Shown here piece by piece: positions 7,633 to 16,528 of a DNA stretch of 41,738 nt. How positions within the stretch are numbered: the first letter of the stretch is position 1; each line of letters opens with the position of its first letter. The notes under the pieces were generated by a model, which was given only the letters and a program-made list of their open reading frames with translations, was not told the DNA's origin and ran no database searches. Source of the DNA: an uncultured Bacteroidia bacterium (GTDB taxonomy: Bacteria; Bacteroidota; Bacteroidia; NS11-12g; UBA955). A program made the translations under genes and the position numbers. The stretch covers positions 1-41,738 of the forward strand of contig CALSSY010000011.1 in assembly GCA_943789135.1 (NCBI GenBank), read 5' to 3'.

Positions 7633-8382
7633 TTTCAAACCCAAAAGATATTTAATATACGATTCGATAAACTGACATCCGCAAATAGCGAATCCAGTTA
7701 TTCCAAAGGCGATACCTCCCTTTAAAATATAATTTCTGAAAAACTTAAATAAGGGACTGAAAAGTATTTTTCCCAATAATTGAGGGTAGGAAAGGGTGCG
7801 GGTATAATTAGCCCCAATTCTTCCATAATTCAATGACTTTTTAAAAAGTTCATTCCGGTTTTTGTAGGAATAATGCAATAAATCGCCTTCCAACTTCATT
7901 CTTGGATAACCTGACTTTAGACGGAACTTATCATGGGGGTTGATACCTGACCATTTACCTAAATCTCTATTCCATAAACGCAGTTTTTTATCGGGATACC
8001 ATCCACAACTTTTTATAGCCTTCGAACCGATAAAGTTCAAACGATTCATGTAATAACCCGAATGATGGAATCCCAACTCTTTTTCTTGGGCAATACTTTC
8101 GTTTAATTCCAAAGTCAAACGTTCATCGGCATCTAAGCTGAGAATAAATTTGTGGGTTGCTTGGTCTTTGGCCCAATTTTTCTGTTGGATATGTCCTTCA
8201 AATTCATGCTGAAGCACTCGAGCACCCAGAGATTCTGCGATTGAAACGGTGTCGTCTGTTGAGAAACTATCTACAACTAGGATTTCGTCAGCGAGACCAT
8301 TAACAGATTTTATGCAATCTGCAATTTGGTCGGCCTCATTGAAAGCAATAATGACCACGCTTAGTTTTGCAGATTTGCTCAT
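7600..8382 (-). CDS. family 2 glycosyltransferase, WaaE/KdtX-like
   Basis: 260 residues. The GT-A Rossmann start is LSVVIIAFNEADQIADCI, followed by ILVVDSFSTDDT and the metal-binding D-x-D in SLDADERLT. The middle (GWYPDKKLRLWNRD, then NPHDKF) and the membrane-near C terminus (SPLFKFFRNYILKGG) are characteristic of the WaaE-type enzymes that add a hexose to the lipopolysaccharide core. It probably acts at the cytoplasmic face of the inner membrane. A CATATTTG box (8387-8394) sits 4 bases before the ATG. The acceptor sugar cannot be told from sequence. Confidence 0.88.
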   Translation of the reverse strand: MSKSAKLSVVIIAFNEADQIADCIKSVNGLADEILVVDSFSTDDTVSIAESLGARVLQHEFEGHIQQKNWAKDQATHKFILSLDADERLTLELNESIAQEKELGFHHSGYYMNRLNFIGSKAIKSCGWYPDKKLRLWNRDLGKWSGINPHDKFRLKSGYPRMKLEGDLLHYSYKNRNELFKKSLNYGRIGANYTRTLSYPQLLGKILFSPLFKFFRNYILKGGIAFGITGFAICGCQFIESYIKYLLGLKLKIQIQLFGK

Positions 8383-8386
8383 GACA

Positions 8387-8394
8387 CAAATATG
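8387..8394 (-). promoter_or_regulatory. CATATTTG near-consensus -7 box
   Basis: Reads CATATTTG on the minus strand, one mismatch from TAnnTTTG, and ends 4 bases before the glycosyltransferase ATG. It is the same short spacing as several perfect boxes in this window. Confidence 0.35.
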
Positions 8395-8482
8395 TTAAAA
8401 AGCGCGAATAAATCCATAGAAAGAGAATTTTATTATCTATTTATTAGATAAATATTCCTCTGATGTTTCTATTTGGCGGAGT

Positions 8483-9916
8483 TTAATGTGCTGCTGATTT
8501 GTCTATTTCCAATGGAATTCCTGCTCTTTTGAAAATCCGAGCAGCAGATACCGCAAAGAATGCCAAATAAGCAAAACAAATAACACCAACCCAAAATGAC
8601 TGGGTAATACCAATATTTGGATTCTCAGATAAACTACCTTGAGCAACGGAAATAAATCCACCGCCCATGATCATCATAATTAAAAAGTTAGACCCTTGTC
8701 CGGTACTTTTACCAAGTCCCTTAATAGACAAGGTAAAGATACAGGGCCATAGTGTAGAGCAGAATAAACCCACTGAGATAAAAGCAAATAAGCCTAAAGT
8801 ACCGCCTACAAACATGCCTAATAACAACATAACGATTCCCGCGCTTGAATAAATCAATAATTGACGTGCTGGATTACCATTGCTTAGGAAGTCAAGAACA
8901 ATCATTATGGCAATCATGATAACATAGGGGAAGAAGGGTTCTACATTTTTATTGGCGAGTATATTCACCAGAAGGAAAATCCCAAAAGCAACAAAGGGAA
9001 GTAGAACACGCAAAGCCATTTTTTTAGAATCGCTTACGTTGAATGCTGCTGCAGAAGATGTCCATCTTCCAATCATTAAACTGGCCCAAAATAATGAAAT
9101 AAATGGAGCTACTTCATGGGTTTGGTATCCCAATTGTGATTTTAAATATTCGGGTAAATTTGCCGCAGTGGCTACTTCAACTCCTACATATAAAAAGATG
9201 GCCACCATTCCCATTATCAATTGGGGGTATGCCAAAGCCGATTTTTGAGAACTTGACTCTTCGGATGTAATTTCCTCGGATTCTTCAAATGAATCGGTCT
9301 TTAGACGCCAAAAAATTCCACCGAAAAGTAAAAATAATCCACCTAGAATAAGGTATGGAATTTTAACTGCCGTTATATCCAAAACTGCCGCTTCGCCTTC
9401 TCCTAATCGTCCAAAAACGGCGAAACTCACCAACAAAGGACCGATGGTAGTTCCTAAATTATTAATACCGCCAGCCATGCTCAAACGTTGTGAGCCGGTT
9501 TCTGGAGTTCCTAATAAAATGGCAAACGGATTTGCTGCTGTTTGTTGAAAGGAAAAGCCAATACCTACGATGATCAATCCAGCTAATAGTAAATTGAACG
9601 AACCAAGGTTAGCTGCAGGTATAAACAAAAGGGTTCCTAATGTACTCACAAACAAGCCCACTGCGATTCCCTTTCCATAGCCCAAATCTTTGACCAAGTC
9701 GAACTTGAAAAACTTGATCATCGATAGATAAATCAGTGACCCAAGGGTGTAGGCAACGTAAAATGCGAACGCGATTAATTGGCTCTTACCCTGTGACAAA
9801 GACAAATGATCTTTGAAGACAGGAATTAAAATGTCGTTACTCGCGGCTACGAATCCCCAAAAGAAGAATACACTAACCAATACGGCGAAGGTTCGGGTTG
9901 CGTTATTGTTTTTCAT
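8483..9916 (-). CDS. sugar:H+ symporter, FucP-type MFS transporter
   Basis: 477 residues with about twelve hydrophobic segments, consistent with an inner-membrane major facilitator. The start FFFWGFVAASNDILIPVFK is diagnostic of the FucP/glucose-galactose transporter group. The FQQTAANPFAILLG and GGINNLGTTIGP motifs in the fourth and fifth helices support this. A charged cytoplasmic loop near residues 210-230 (SFEESEEITSEESSSQ) separates the two six-helix halves. The substrate is a neutral hexose or deoxyhexose. There is no sugar-catabolic gene beside it, so the exact sugar stays open. A TAGATTTG promoter box is upstream at 9932-9939. Confidence 0.88.
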   Translation of the reverse strand: MKNNNATRTFAVLVSVFFFWGFVAASNDILIPVFKDHLSLSQGKSQLIAFAFYVAYTLGSLIYLSMIKFFKFDLVKDLGYGKGIAVGLFVSTLGTLLFIPAANLGSFNLLLAGLIIVGIGFSFQQTAANPFAILLGTPETGSQRLSMAGGINNLGTTIGPLLVSFAVFGRLGEGEAAVLDITAVKIPYLILGGLFLLFGGIFWRLKTDSFEESEEITSEESSSQKSALAYPQLIMGMVAIFLYVGVEVATAANLPEYLKSQLGYQTHEVAPFISLFWASLMIGRWTSSAAAFNVSDSKKMALRVLLPFVAFGIFLLVNILANKNVEPFFPYVIMIAIMIVLDFLSNGNPARQLLIYSSAGIVMLLLGMFVGGTLGLFAFISVGLFCSTLWPCIFTLSIKGLGKSTGQGSNFLIMMIMGGGFISVAQGSLSENPNIGITQSFWVGVICFAYLAFFAVSAARIFKRAGIPLEIDKSAAH

Positions 9917-9931
9917 ACAATATCAAAAAGT

Positions 9932-9939
9932 CAAATCTA
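9932..9939 (-). promoter_or_regulatory. TAGATTTG -7 box for the sugar transporter
   Basis: Perfect TAnnTTTG match on the minus strand, 15 bases before the transporter ATG. No good -33 TTG is seen at the usual distance. Confidence 0.45.
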
Positions 9940-10010
9940 TGCATTTTTTGCAAAAAGTGAATGAAAAATAATTTGTGATCCTTACAAATCATAGATTTCA
10001 ATTGAGATGG

Positions 10011-10019
10011 TTTAATTTG
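10011..10019 (+). promoter_or_regulatory. TTTAATTTG -7-like box for the amidase gene
   Basis: One mismatch from TAnnTTTG, ending 18 bases before the ATG at 10038. It argues that the reading frame open from 9975 is not translated from its first codons. Confidence 0.35.
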
Positions 10020-10037
10020 CGGGCATTCCATTTATTC

Positions 10038-10808
10038 ATGAAAACTCCAATTTCAATTTATGTAGTACAAACCGATTTGGTTTGGGAAAATACCAATCAG
10101 AATTTATTGCGAATGCAATGGCATATTCAACGAACCGAGCCGAATAGTATGGTTTTGTTACCTGAAATGTTCAATACCGGATTTACCATGAATTCTATTG
10201 ATTTTGCCGAAACAATGGATGGTATTACTCTTAATTGGGTCAAAGAAATGAGTATAGATCGTTGTATCTGTGGAAGTTTGGCTATTGAGGAAAACGGTAA
10301 ATATTTCAATCGCTTTGTGGCCGTATACAATGGAGAAATTCTGGCACAGTACGATAAACGCTTTTTGTTTTCATTAGGAAACGAACAATCGCATTATGAG
10401 CCCGGATTAAAATCAGTGCGTTTTGAATGGCAGGGTTGGAGCTTTGCCCCTTTTATATGTTACGATTTAAGATTCCCAGAGTGGATTCGTCTACAAGCAG
10501 GTGTGGATGTATTATTGTTTTCAGCAAATTGGCCCAAATCGAGAAACAGTGCTTGGAATGCGCTGCTAAAAGCTCGGGCAATTGAAAATCAATGTTTTGT
10601 GATTGGGTCAAATCGTGTGGGAAACGATGCCCTTGGATTTCCCCACGTTGGGAGTTCCCAAATTTTAGATTATGTGGGTTCGCATTTAGTAGCACCGGTA
10701 GAAAATCGCGAGGTACTGATACATCAAATTTTGGAACATGGACCCATGAAAAAGTTCCGGGAAAAATATCCTTTTTTGGATGATCGAGCCAACTACACGA
10801 TTTCCTAA
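10038..10808 (+). CDS. omega-amidase / nitrilase family hydrolase, YafV-like
   Basis: 256 residues from the ATG at 10038, the same length as E. coli YafV. An earlier in-frame GTG at 9975 would add 21 residues with no family counterpart and would overlap the likely promoter. The nitrilase Glu-Lys-Cys triad is visible: Glu43 in LLPEMFNTGF, Lys107 in YDKRFLFSL, and Cys141 in FICYDLRFPEW. Close relatives are omega-amidases that hydrolyse alpha-ketoglutaramate and alpha-ketosuccinamate, the toxic by-products of glutamine and asparagine transamination. It is cytoplasmic and stands alone between the transporter and prfB. Confidence 0.9.
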   Translation: MKTPISIYVVQTDLVWENTNQNLLRMQWHIQRTEPNSMVLLPEMFNTGFTMNSIDFAETMDGITLNWVKEMSIDRCICGSLAIEENGKYFNRFVAVYNGEILAQYDKRFLFSLGNEQSHYEPGLKSVRFEWQGWSFAPFICYDLRFPEWIRLQAGVDVLLFSANWPKSRNSAWNALLKARAIENQCFVIGSNRVGNDALGFPHVGSSQILDYVGSHLVAPVENREVLIHQILEHGPMKKFREKYPFLDDRANYTIS

Positions 10809-10834
10809 AGAAAAAAAATACACCCAAAATCAAG

Positions 10835-10842
10835 TATCTTTG
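10835..10842 (+). promoter_or_regulatory. TATCTTTG -7 box of prfB
   Basis: Perfect TAnnTTTG match, 5 bases before the prfB ATG, predicting a leaderless or near-leaderless transcript. Confidence 0.55.
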
Positions 10843-10847
10843 CACCT

Positions 10848-11931
10848 ATGAATCAAGAGCATTTGAAGGATATAAGGAGCCGCGTGCAGGCTTTGGGGAG
10901 GTATCTTTGACGTCGAACGCAAGTTAGCCGAAATTGCCGATGAGGAAGAGCAAACGCTCGACCCGAATTTCTGGAATGATTCCAAGAAAGCCGAGGCCCA
11001 TTTAAGAAAAATCAAAGAAAAAAAGATTTGGACGGATTCCTACCAGCAGATAGTCAATTCTCTGGGCGATTTGGAGGTGCTTAATGAATTCTCCGAAATG
11101 GGAGAGGCTTCAGAGGAAGAAGTTCAAGCGCAATACAAACAAACGCTGAATGAGCTCGAAGAACTAGAGTTCAAGAATATGCTGCAATCCGAAGAAGATT
11201 CTTTGGGATGCGTTTTGGAAATTAATGCAGGAGCTGGAGGTACAGAGAGTTGTGATTGGGCAGAAATGCTATCGCGGATGTATCTGATGTGGGCCGAGAA
11301 AAACGGTTTTAAAGTTTCCGAACTCGATCGAACGGATGGTGACGTGGCAGGTATAAAAAGTCTTTCTTTAGAAATTAACGGTTCTTTTGCCTTTGGTTAC
11401 ATGAAGGGGGAAAACGGAGTACATCGTATGGTGCGCATTTCACCTTTCGATAGTAATGCCCGCCGACACACTTCCTTTGCATCTGTTTATGTATATCCAT
11501 TAGCTGATGATTCGATTGAAATTGATATCAAAGCATCGGATATTGATTTTCATACTTCTCGAAGCGGCGGAGCTGGAGGGCAGAACGTAAACAAAGTGGA
11601 AACCAAAGTACAGTTAACGCACATTCCCACCGGAATCGTGGTTATTTGTCAGGTAGAACGCAGCCAGTTGGCCAACCGTGAACGTGCCATGCAGATGTTG
11701 AAGTCGCGACTTTATGAAATGGAATTGCAAAAACGCAATGCCGCTCGTGATGAAATTGAAGCCGGTAAAATGAAAATTGAATGGGGCTCACAAATCCGAA
11801 ATTATGTTTTCCATCCTTATAAGTTGATAAAGGACGTGAGAACGGAAATAGAAACCAGCAACGTTCAGAATGTTATGGATGGAGACTTATGGCCTTTTAT
11901 TAAAGCCTTTTTGTTGAAGTCACAATCCTAG
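10848..11931 (+). CDS. prfB: peptide chain release factor 2 with programmed +1 frameshift
   Basis: RF2 ends translation at UGA and UAA. Translation starts at 10848 and reads 20 codons to an in-frame TGA at 10908-10910. Skipping one base after CTT (10905-10907) continues as GAC from 10909 to the stop at 11929-11931, giving about 360 residues, the normal length. The RF2 codon-recognition tripeptide is in [18 protein letters not shown]. The peptidyl-tRNA hydrolysis motif GGQ is at 11575-11583 within [14 protein letters not shown]. The TATCTTTG promoter box sits 5 bases before the ATG. RF2 level should be self-controlled: scarce RF2 slows termination at the TGA and favours the shift. Confidence 0.96.
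10895..10911 (+). promoter_or_regulatory. prfB recoding site (SD-like element plus CTT TGA C)
   Basis: Reads GGGGAGG TAT CTT TGA C. The purine block is an internal Shine-Dalgarno-like stimulator three bases before the CTT slip codon, with the same spacing as in E. coli. TGA is the stop being bypassed. Confidence 0.93.
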
Positions 11932-11953
11932 ATAGGGCAGTTTTTGTTTTCAA

Positions 11954-13260
11954 TCAGTTAGCATCGCTGGATAAACAGCGCTTGTAAACTTCCAGACATC
12001 TTTCTCTGGCCATTTTATGGTCTACCATGGGTTTGGGGTAATTAGAGGTTCCGAACTCGGGAACCCATGTTTTTACATATTTATATTCAGGGTCGAACTT
12101 TTCCAATTGCGATTGCGGATTGAAAACCGGAAATATGGCGCCGCATCCACGCCGCTTCCTGCTGCCCATTGCCAACCTCCATTATTACTGGCTAATTCAA
12201 AATCCAATAATTTTTCGGCAAAATAGGCTTCGCCCCAACGCCAGTCAATCAACAAATGTTTGGTTAGGAAGCTTGCCACAACCATCCGCACGCGATTGTG
12301 CATAAAGCCCGTTGTATTCAATTCACGCATGCCTGCATCCACTAAGGGATAGCCTGTTTTCCCCGCCTTCCATTTTTCAAAATCGTCTTCGTTATTTCTC
12401 CAGTCAATACGATTATATTGATCTTTAAAGGCACCTTGAATTACATGTGGGAAATGCCATAGAATCTGCATGTAAAATTCCCTCCAAATCAATTCATTGA
12501 TCCATTTTTCTGAAAGGCTTAGGCCTTTTTTGAATTTATCTCTAACGGATACGGTGCCGAAACGGAAATGAATCGAAAGCCTACTGGTGCCCAAAATAGA
12601 AGGAATATCCCTTTGGTTTTCGTAGTTTTTTATTCGGGATTGCTGAATTTCTTTAGGGGGGAATTCGTGCTCGGATTTACTAAATCCCATCGATTCAAGA
12701 GCAGGAATAGGGTCTGCATTGAACGAATCCAAATTCGATAAATGTATTTCAGAAGGGTAGGTTTCAATGGGATGCGACTGCAAACGCAACTTCCATTTTT
12801 TCATATATGGGGTAAATACGGTATAGGGTTTTCCATCGTCTTTTACCACTTCATCCTTGGCGAAAATAACTTGGTCTTTAAATAAGTTAAATGATATTCC
12901 TTGCTGAGAACATAATTCAGAAATTTTAGTATCTCTCTTGATGGCATATGGCTCGTAATCTTCATTGGTATAGATGGATTGCGGTTTGTTTTGGAGCAAT
13001 TTGGTCCAAATTTCTTCTGCACTCCCATAGTGGATTTCTATATCGCTACCCAAATTTTGAAAGCGATTTTTCATTTCTGTTAATTCCTTATGGATAAATC
13101 TCACACGGGCATCCTTAGTATTGTCAAGTTTGTCTAGGATACTCTTGTCGAATATGAATACCGGTCGAACCTTGAATCCAGAATTTAAAGCACGATAAAA
13201 ACCATGATTGTCGTATTCTCTTAAATCGCGACGGAACCAAAAATATACAAAATCAGCCAT
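11954..13260 (-). CDS. phrB: deoxyribodipyrimidine photolyase / cryptochrome family, one frame break
   Basis: About 435 residues once corrected. It uses blue light and FADH- to split UV-induced pyrimidine dimers. The N-terminal antenna domain starts YFWFRRDLREYDN. The flavin domain has SRLSIHFRFGTVS, NELIWREFYMQILWHFP, KTGYPLVDAGMRELNTTGFM and ASNNGGWQWAAGSGVDAAPY. The frame breaks at about 12127-12130: one G is missing in a short G run, and restoring it gives PYFRVFNPQSQ and the full C terminus to the stop at 11954. It overlaps the upstream TIGR01777 gene by 8 bases, so they form one operon, divergent from a candidate B12 light sensor. It is either a CPD photolyase or a related repair cryptochrome. 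Confidence 0.9.
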
Positions 13261-14167
13261 TCACTAAATCATTTAAAGCGCTATCAATATGGGGAAATTC
13301 GAAAATATCATTAGGTAATTTGGGGGAAACAATATTTTGGGAAGTTAGCGTTAACTGACTTCTTGCGCCTAATACTAATTTTAATAAAAAGGCGGGAACC
13401 AAGGGCTTGAATGAAATCGGCAACAAGCGTTGGCCCGCTTTTTTAGTGGACTCTATCAATTTTTGGGCGAATTCTATTTGAGAAACCGGATGAGGGGCAA
13501 CACCGTTGTAGATATCAACTGGGATTTTATTTTTTACCATAGCGATATAGATTTTTGCCAAGTCGGAAACATGTATCCAACTCCAAATATTCGATTTGCT
13601 ACCCGTAATGGGCACAATACCAAGTTTGCGTGTTAACGCCGCGGCGGGATACAAACCCGATTTCGTGCTCAATACGAGTCCTACACGGATTATTCCCGTG
13701 GGGATATTAGATTCACGTAAGGGTTGCAATGCCGATTCCCATCGTTGACAAACCTCGCTTAAAAATCCATTTCCAAAAGAGCCGGTTTCATCAACAGGAT
13801 TCATTTGTGGATCTTCATATAAGCCAATTGCGCTGGTGCTGATGAACATTTTGGGTTTTATTCCTTGGTTTATCGTTTCACGCACTAACAATCGAGTTCC
13901 CGCGTCCCTGGATTCCATGATCGCTTTTTGATGCGATTTTGTCCAAGGTTTTCCTATATTCGCACCGGCTAAATGAATGATGATATCGATGTTAATTCCT
14001 TGAGGAAAACAGACATAATCATTTTTTATTGACCAAGTTAAATCTTTTTTATCACTTCGTTTGTTATCTCTGTGTACCAACGCAAAAACACGGTAACCTA
14101 ATGATGACAACCGATGTTTAAGAGTGGTGCCGATGAGTCCGGATGAACCGGTAATTAAAATATTCAT
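13253..14167 (-). CDS. TIGR01777 family NAD-dependent epimerase/dehydratase-like protein
   Basis: 304 residues from the ATG at 14167. A longer frame to 14305 would run antisense through the divergent regulator and lacks family support. The NAD(P)-binding motif GSSGLIG is at 7-13, right after the first strand MNILIT. The family blocks IHLAGANIGKPWT, FISTSAIGLY, GIIRVGLVLS and the C-terminal DUF1731-like region (PLVPAFLLKLVLG) are all present. The E. coli relative is YfcH. The biochemical role is not known. It is translated with phrB (8-base overlap), a pairing that suggests a shared response to light or DNA damage. Its start codon is only 7 bases from that of the divergent regulator. Confidence 0.87.
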   Translation of the reverse strand: MNILITGSSGLIGTTLKHRLSSLGYRVFALVHRDNKRSDKKDLTWSIKNDYVCFPQGINIDIIIHLAGANIGKPWTKSHQKAIMESRDAGTRLLVRETINQGIKPKMFISTSAIGLYEDPQMNPVDETGSFGNGFLSEVCQRWESALQPLRESNIPTGIIRVGLVLSTKSGLYPAAALTRKLGIVPITGSKSNIWSWIHVSDLAKIYIAMVKNKIPVDIYNGVAPHPVSQIEFAQKLIESTKKAGQRLLPISFKPLVPAFLLKLVLGARSQLTLTSQNIVSPKLPNDIFEFPHIDSALNDLVNG

Positions 14168-14174
14168 TGATAAA

Positions 14175-15158
14175 ATGGTTAAAAGCTCTGAGAGTATAAC
14201 AAACGAAACAAAAAAAAGTCGTTCGCCTCGTAAATCTAAAAAGGATTTTAGAGACAAATACTTTATTAAGGACGTTGAAAACATCACTGGAATCAAGGCA
14301 TTCACGATTCGTGTATGGGAACAGCGTTACGGAATGTTAGTGCCCAAGCGAACCGACACCAACATTCGCTATTACGAGGAGGAGGATTTGAAGTACATGA
14401 TGAATGTAGCTTTGCTCAACAATCACGGATACAAAATCAGTAAAATTGCGGAGATGACGCGCGAAGAAGTTCAGCGCAGAACCTTGCATATTTCAGAGAA
14501 TAACTCGTCTTATCAAAATCAAATTCAATCTTTAACCAATGCCATGATTGCTTTCGATGAGAAAGAATTTAACAAAGTTCTTTCCATCAATATGCTCAAA
14601 TTGGGAATGGTTGAAACCACCTCTGAGATTATTTTTCCGTTTTTACAACACGTAGGCATTCTTTGGTTGAGCGGAAGCATTAACGTGGCGCACGAACATT
14701 TCATTACGCATCTCATAAAGCAGCGCTTATATGTGTCTATTGATCAGGTAACCACACCAAGAATTCCAGGTGCCCGAAAGTTTATTTTATTCTTACCCAA
14801 CGGCGAAAATCACGAATTGAGTTTGCTGTTTGCCAGTTATATTCTAAAAACCAAAGGGTATGAGGTTATTTATGTAGGGTCTTCAACGCCCATAGACGAT
14901 CTTCACCAATTGTGTAAGGTACACAAGCCGGATGTGTTGTTTTGCGCCATCACCAATGCCAATTCCAACATGCCGATTCAGGTTTATGTGAATACGCTTA
15001 CCCGAAATTGGCCCGATATTCCTATTTGCTTAACCGGAAATCAGATTGTGCGTCGCCGCGATTTGAAGGTGCCAAGCAATTGTAATATCATCAGCACGCC
15101 TCAAACGTTTATCGATTTCTTGGAAAATATGCCGTTGACAGGCAATACAATCCTTTAA
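14175..15158 (+). CDS. MerR-family regulator with B12-binding domain, CarH/LitR type
   Basis: 327 residues from the ATG at 14175. A 17-codon longer frame (14124) overlaps the divergent gene and is less likely. Residues 29-97 are a MerR winged helix (IKDVENITGIKAFTIRVWEQ, RYGMLVPKRTDTNIRYY). Residues 115-190 form a helical bundle with W164-x9-E174-H175, the cobalamin photoreceptor signature. Residues 200-320 are a Rossmann-like B12 domain with E211-x-H213, where the His should ligate cobalt. The classic ExHxxG has Ser for Gly. The His next to the Trp in Thermus CarH (His132) is Leu165 here. In this family AdoCbl in the dark keeps a repressor tetramer on DNA and light disassembles it. Its likely target is the TIGR01777-phrB operon. 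Confidence 0.87.
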   Translation: MVKSSESITNETKKSRSPRKSKKDFRDKYFIKDVENITGIKAFTIRVWEQRYGMLVPKRTDTNIRYYEEEDLKYMMNVALLNNHGYKISKIAEMTREEVQRRTLHISENNSSYQNQIQSLTNAMIAFDEKEFNKVLSINMLKLGMVETTSEIIFPFLQHVGILWLSGSINVAHEHFITHLIKQRLYVSIDQVTTPRIPGARKFILFLPNGENHELSLLFASYILKTKGYEVIYVGSSTPIDDLHQLCKVHKPDVLFCAITNANSNMPIQVYVNTLTRNWPDIPICLTGNQIVRRRDLKVPSNCNIISTPQTFIDFLENMPLTGNTIL

Positions 15159-15202
15159 AATCTACTTAAACGAAGATTTTAAACCTATTATAAATCAGAT
15201 GT

Positions 15203-15240
15203 AAGATCTCCCTGAAATTCCTTTCAGGGAGATCTTTTGT
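15203..15240 (+). terminator. strong intrinsic terminator after the MerR/B12 gene
   Basis: Perfect 15-base-pair stem: AAGATCTCCCTGAAA (15203-15217), loop TTCC, and its exact complement (15222-15236), then TTTTGT. It lies 44 bases after the regulator stop. The symmetric A/T flanks could let it act in both directions. Confidence 0.85.
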
Positions 15241-15372
15241 TACCAATAGATTTAAAAAACTTTGGCTTTAATAATCGTTTATGATCTTAAAAGTAAGTTG
15301 AATTTTAAACGCTTCATATTTTCTTTCCAATAACTACTTCAGAATTTGCATTCTTAGCTGTTATTCAAATTT

Positions 15373-15417
15373 AACCTTTATGGATTAACATAAAATTCCT
15401 TTTAATCCATAAGGGTT
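15373..15417 (-). terminator. inverted repeat / putative terminator after the FAD oxidoreductase
   Basis: 16-base arms AACCTTTATGGATTAA (15373-15388) and TTAATCCATAAGGGTT (15402-15417), with one wobble pair and a 13-base loop, 5 bases past the minus-strand stop. There is no clean T run, so the termination role is probable rather than certain. Confidence 0.6.
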
Positions 15418-15422
15418 TATTG

Positions 15423-16499
15423 CTATAATCCATTCTTCGAATCCTCAAACCTGGAAATATCAACCTCTGGGTCTAACGGAATTCCCTCACACAGGAAATC
15501 GGCGTACCTCGGACTTAAATAACTGACCAAACTGCTGCCCTTAGATCCCAATCCGTTGTATATATATAAGGTATCGTATTGCGGGTGTTTGCCTAGAAAC
15601 GGCCGCCAAGTCGCTACCGTGGGTCGCGGAGCCCGCCTGTGCGACACCAATTTGATTTCTTGGGGAATCCATTCTTTAAACAATTCAATCAATTCAGCGG
15701 CGTGATGCGCTTCGGGAACGGTACTCAGACTCTCATTGTGATACGTGCTTCCCCCGAGCCAACGATTGCCCCCAATAGGAACCAACCACTCCTTGCGTTT
15801 TAAAATAAAATCTTGAGGCAGGTCATTTATTTCCAATTCCAAAATATCGCCGCCCGTTGCCCCTAAAGGCAAATAGTTGAAATACGGATTCTCATACAAA
15901 CCGATGCCTTCCGCAAAAACAATGCGGCGCGACCATAAATCGTGGAGGCTCCAAACGTCGTTTTCTCGTTTGAGTTCGGAATGAAGGAAGTCTTGATTTA
16001 TTTTATCAATACCTACTTGAGCAAAGTAGAGATACGCCGCGTCTAGAAACTCTTTTACATCGAGCTTTCCCGATAAATGACACAAGGCCCCTCCAAAGGG
16101 TAGGGGAAGTCCGTGCGAATCGGAAGGATCTATGGGACTTAAATGTTGTTGGAAGCCGTTCTCGCGCGACCTTTTGGTCCAATTTTTGGTATGTTGCGCG
16201 TTTTTATGCACCTGCAACGTAGGGATCCGATGGATGAATTTGGCCCCAAATAAATGCTCCCAATTTTCATAATATTCGAATACCGACGGATATATTTCGT
16301 CGCATTTCCAGGCCTTTTGAACGTTTCTGGGTACCATTGGATTCATCATGCCGGCCGCGGTGCGACTGCTGCTGTTTTCCTTGTTATCGTCGATGATGGC
16401 AATGCGCTTGCCTTTTTTATGGAGTTCCAGAGCTAGGGTGCTGCCCGCAATACCCGCGCCCACTATTAAAAAGTCATATGTTGTTGCTTCTTCCGCCAT
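15423..16499 (-). CDS. FAD-dependent oxidoreductase, DadA/glycine oxidase-like
   Basis: 358 residues of the DAO family. The dinucleotide-binding motif G14-A-G-I-A-G19 follows strand DFLIV. An acidic end of the second strand (IIDDNKE) binds the FAD ribose, and SSSRTAAGMMNPMVPRN is a family hallmark. The C-terminal RRAPRPTVATWRPFLG and IYNGLGSKGSSL segments complete the FAD site. It should oxidise an amine or amino acid, but the substrate is unknown. E. coli MnmC2-like proteins share this fold. It is cytoplasmic, has no signal peptide, and is divergent from the outer-membrane protein gene with 29 bases between starts. A weak TAACTTCG box lies there. Confidence 0.82.
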   Translation of the reverse strand: MAEEATTYDFLIVGAGIAGSTLALELHKKGKRIAIIDDNKENSSSRTAAGMMNPMVPRNVQKAWKCDEIYPSVFEYYENWEHLFGAKFIHRIPTLQVHKNAQHTKNWTKRSRENGFQQHLSPIDPSDSHGLPLPFGGALCHLSGKLDVKEFLDAAYLYFAQVGIDKINQDFLHSELKRENDVWSLHDLWSRRIVFAEGIGLYENPYFNYLPLGATGGDILELEINDLPQDFILKRKEWLVPIGGNRWLGGSTYHNESLSTVPEAHHAAELIELFKEWIPQEIKLVSHRRAPRPTVATWRPFLGKHPQYDTLYIYNGLGSKGSSLVSYLSPRYADFLCEGIPLDPEVDISRFEDSKNGL

Positions 16500-16528
16500 A
16501 ATTCGAGATCTTGCGCGAAGTTACGCGT

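Noticed and set aside
8433..8451. AT-only hairpin TTATCTA-N5-TAGATAA after the sugar transporter
   Set aside because: A 7-base A/T-rich stem is too weak for a confident terminator.
9975..10037. 21-codon extension of the amidase gene
   Set aside because: It lacks a family counterpart, and the promoter-like box at 10011-10019 lies inside it.
10848..10910. Apparent premature stop in prfB
   Set aside because: It is the standard programmed +1 frameshift, not a mutation.
14168..14305. 46-codon N-terminal extension of the TIGR01777 protein
   Set aside because: It is antisense to the regulator's coding sequence. The family starts at the first strand of the Rossmann fold, which is the Met at 14167.
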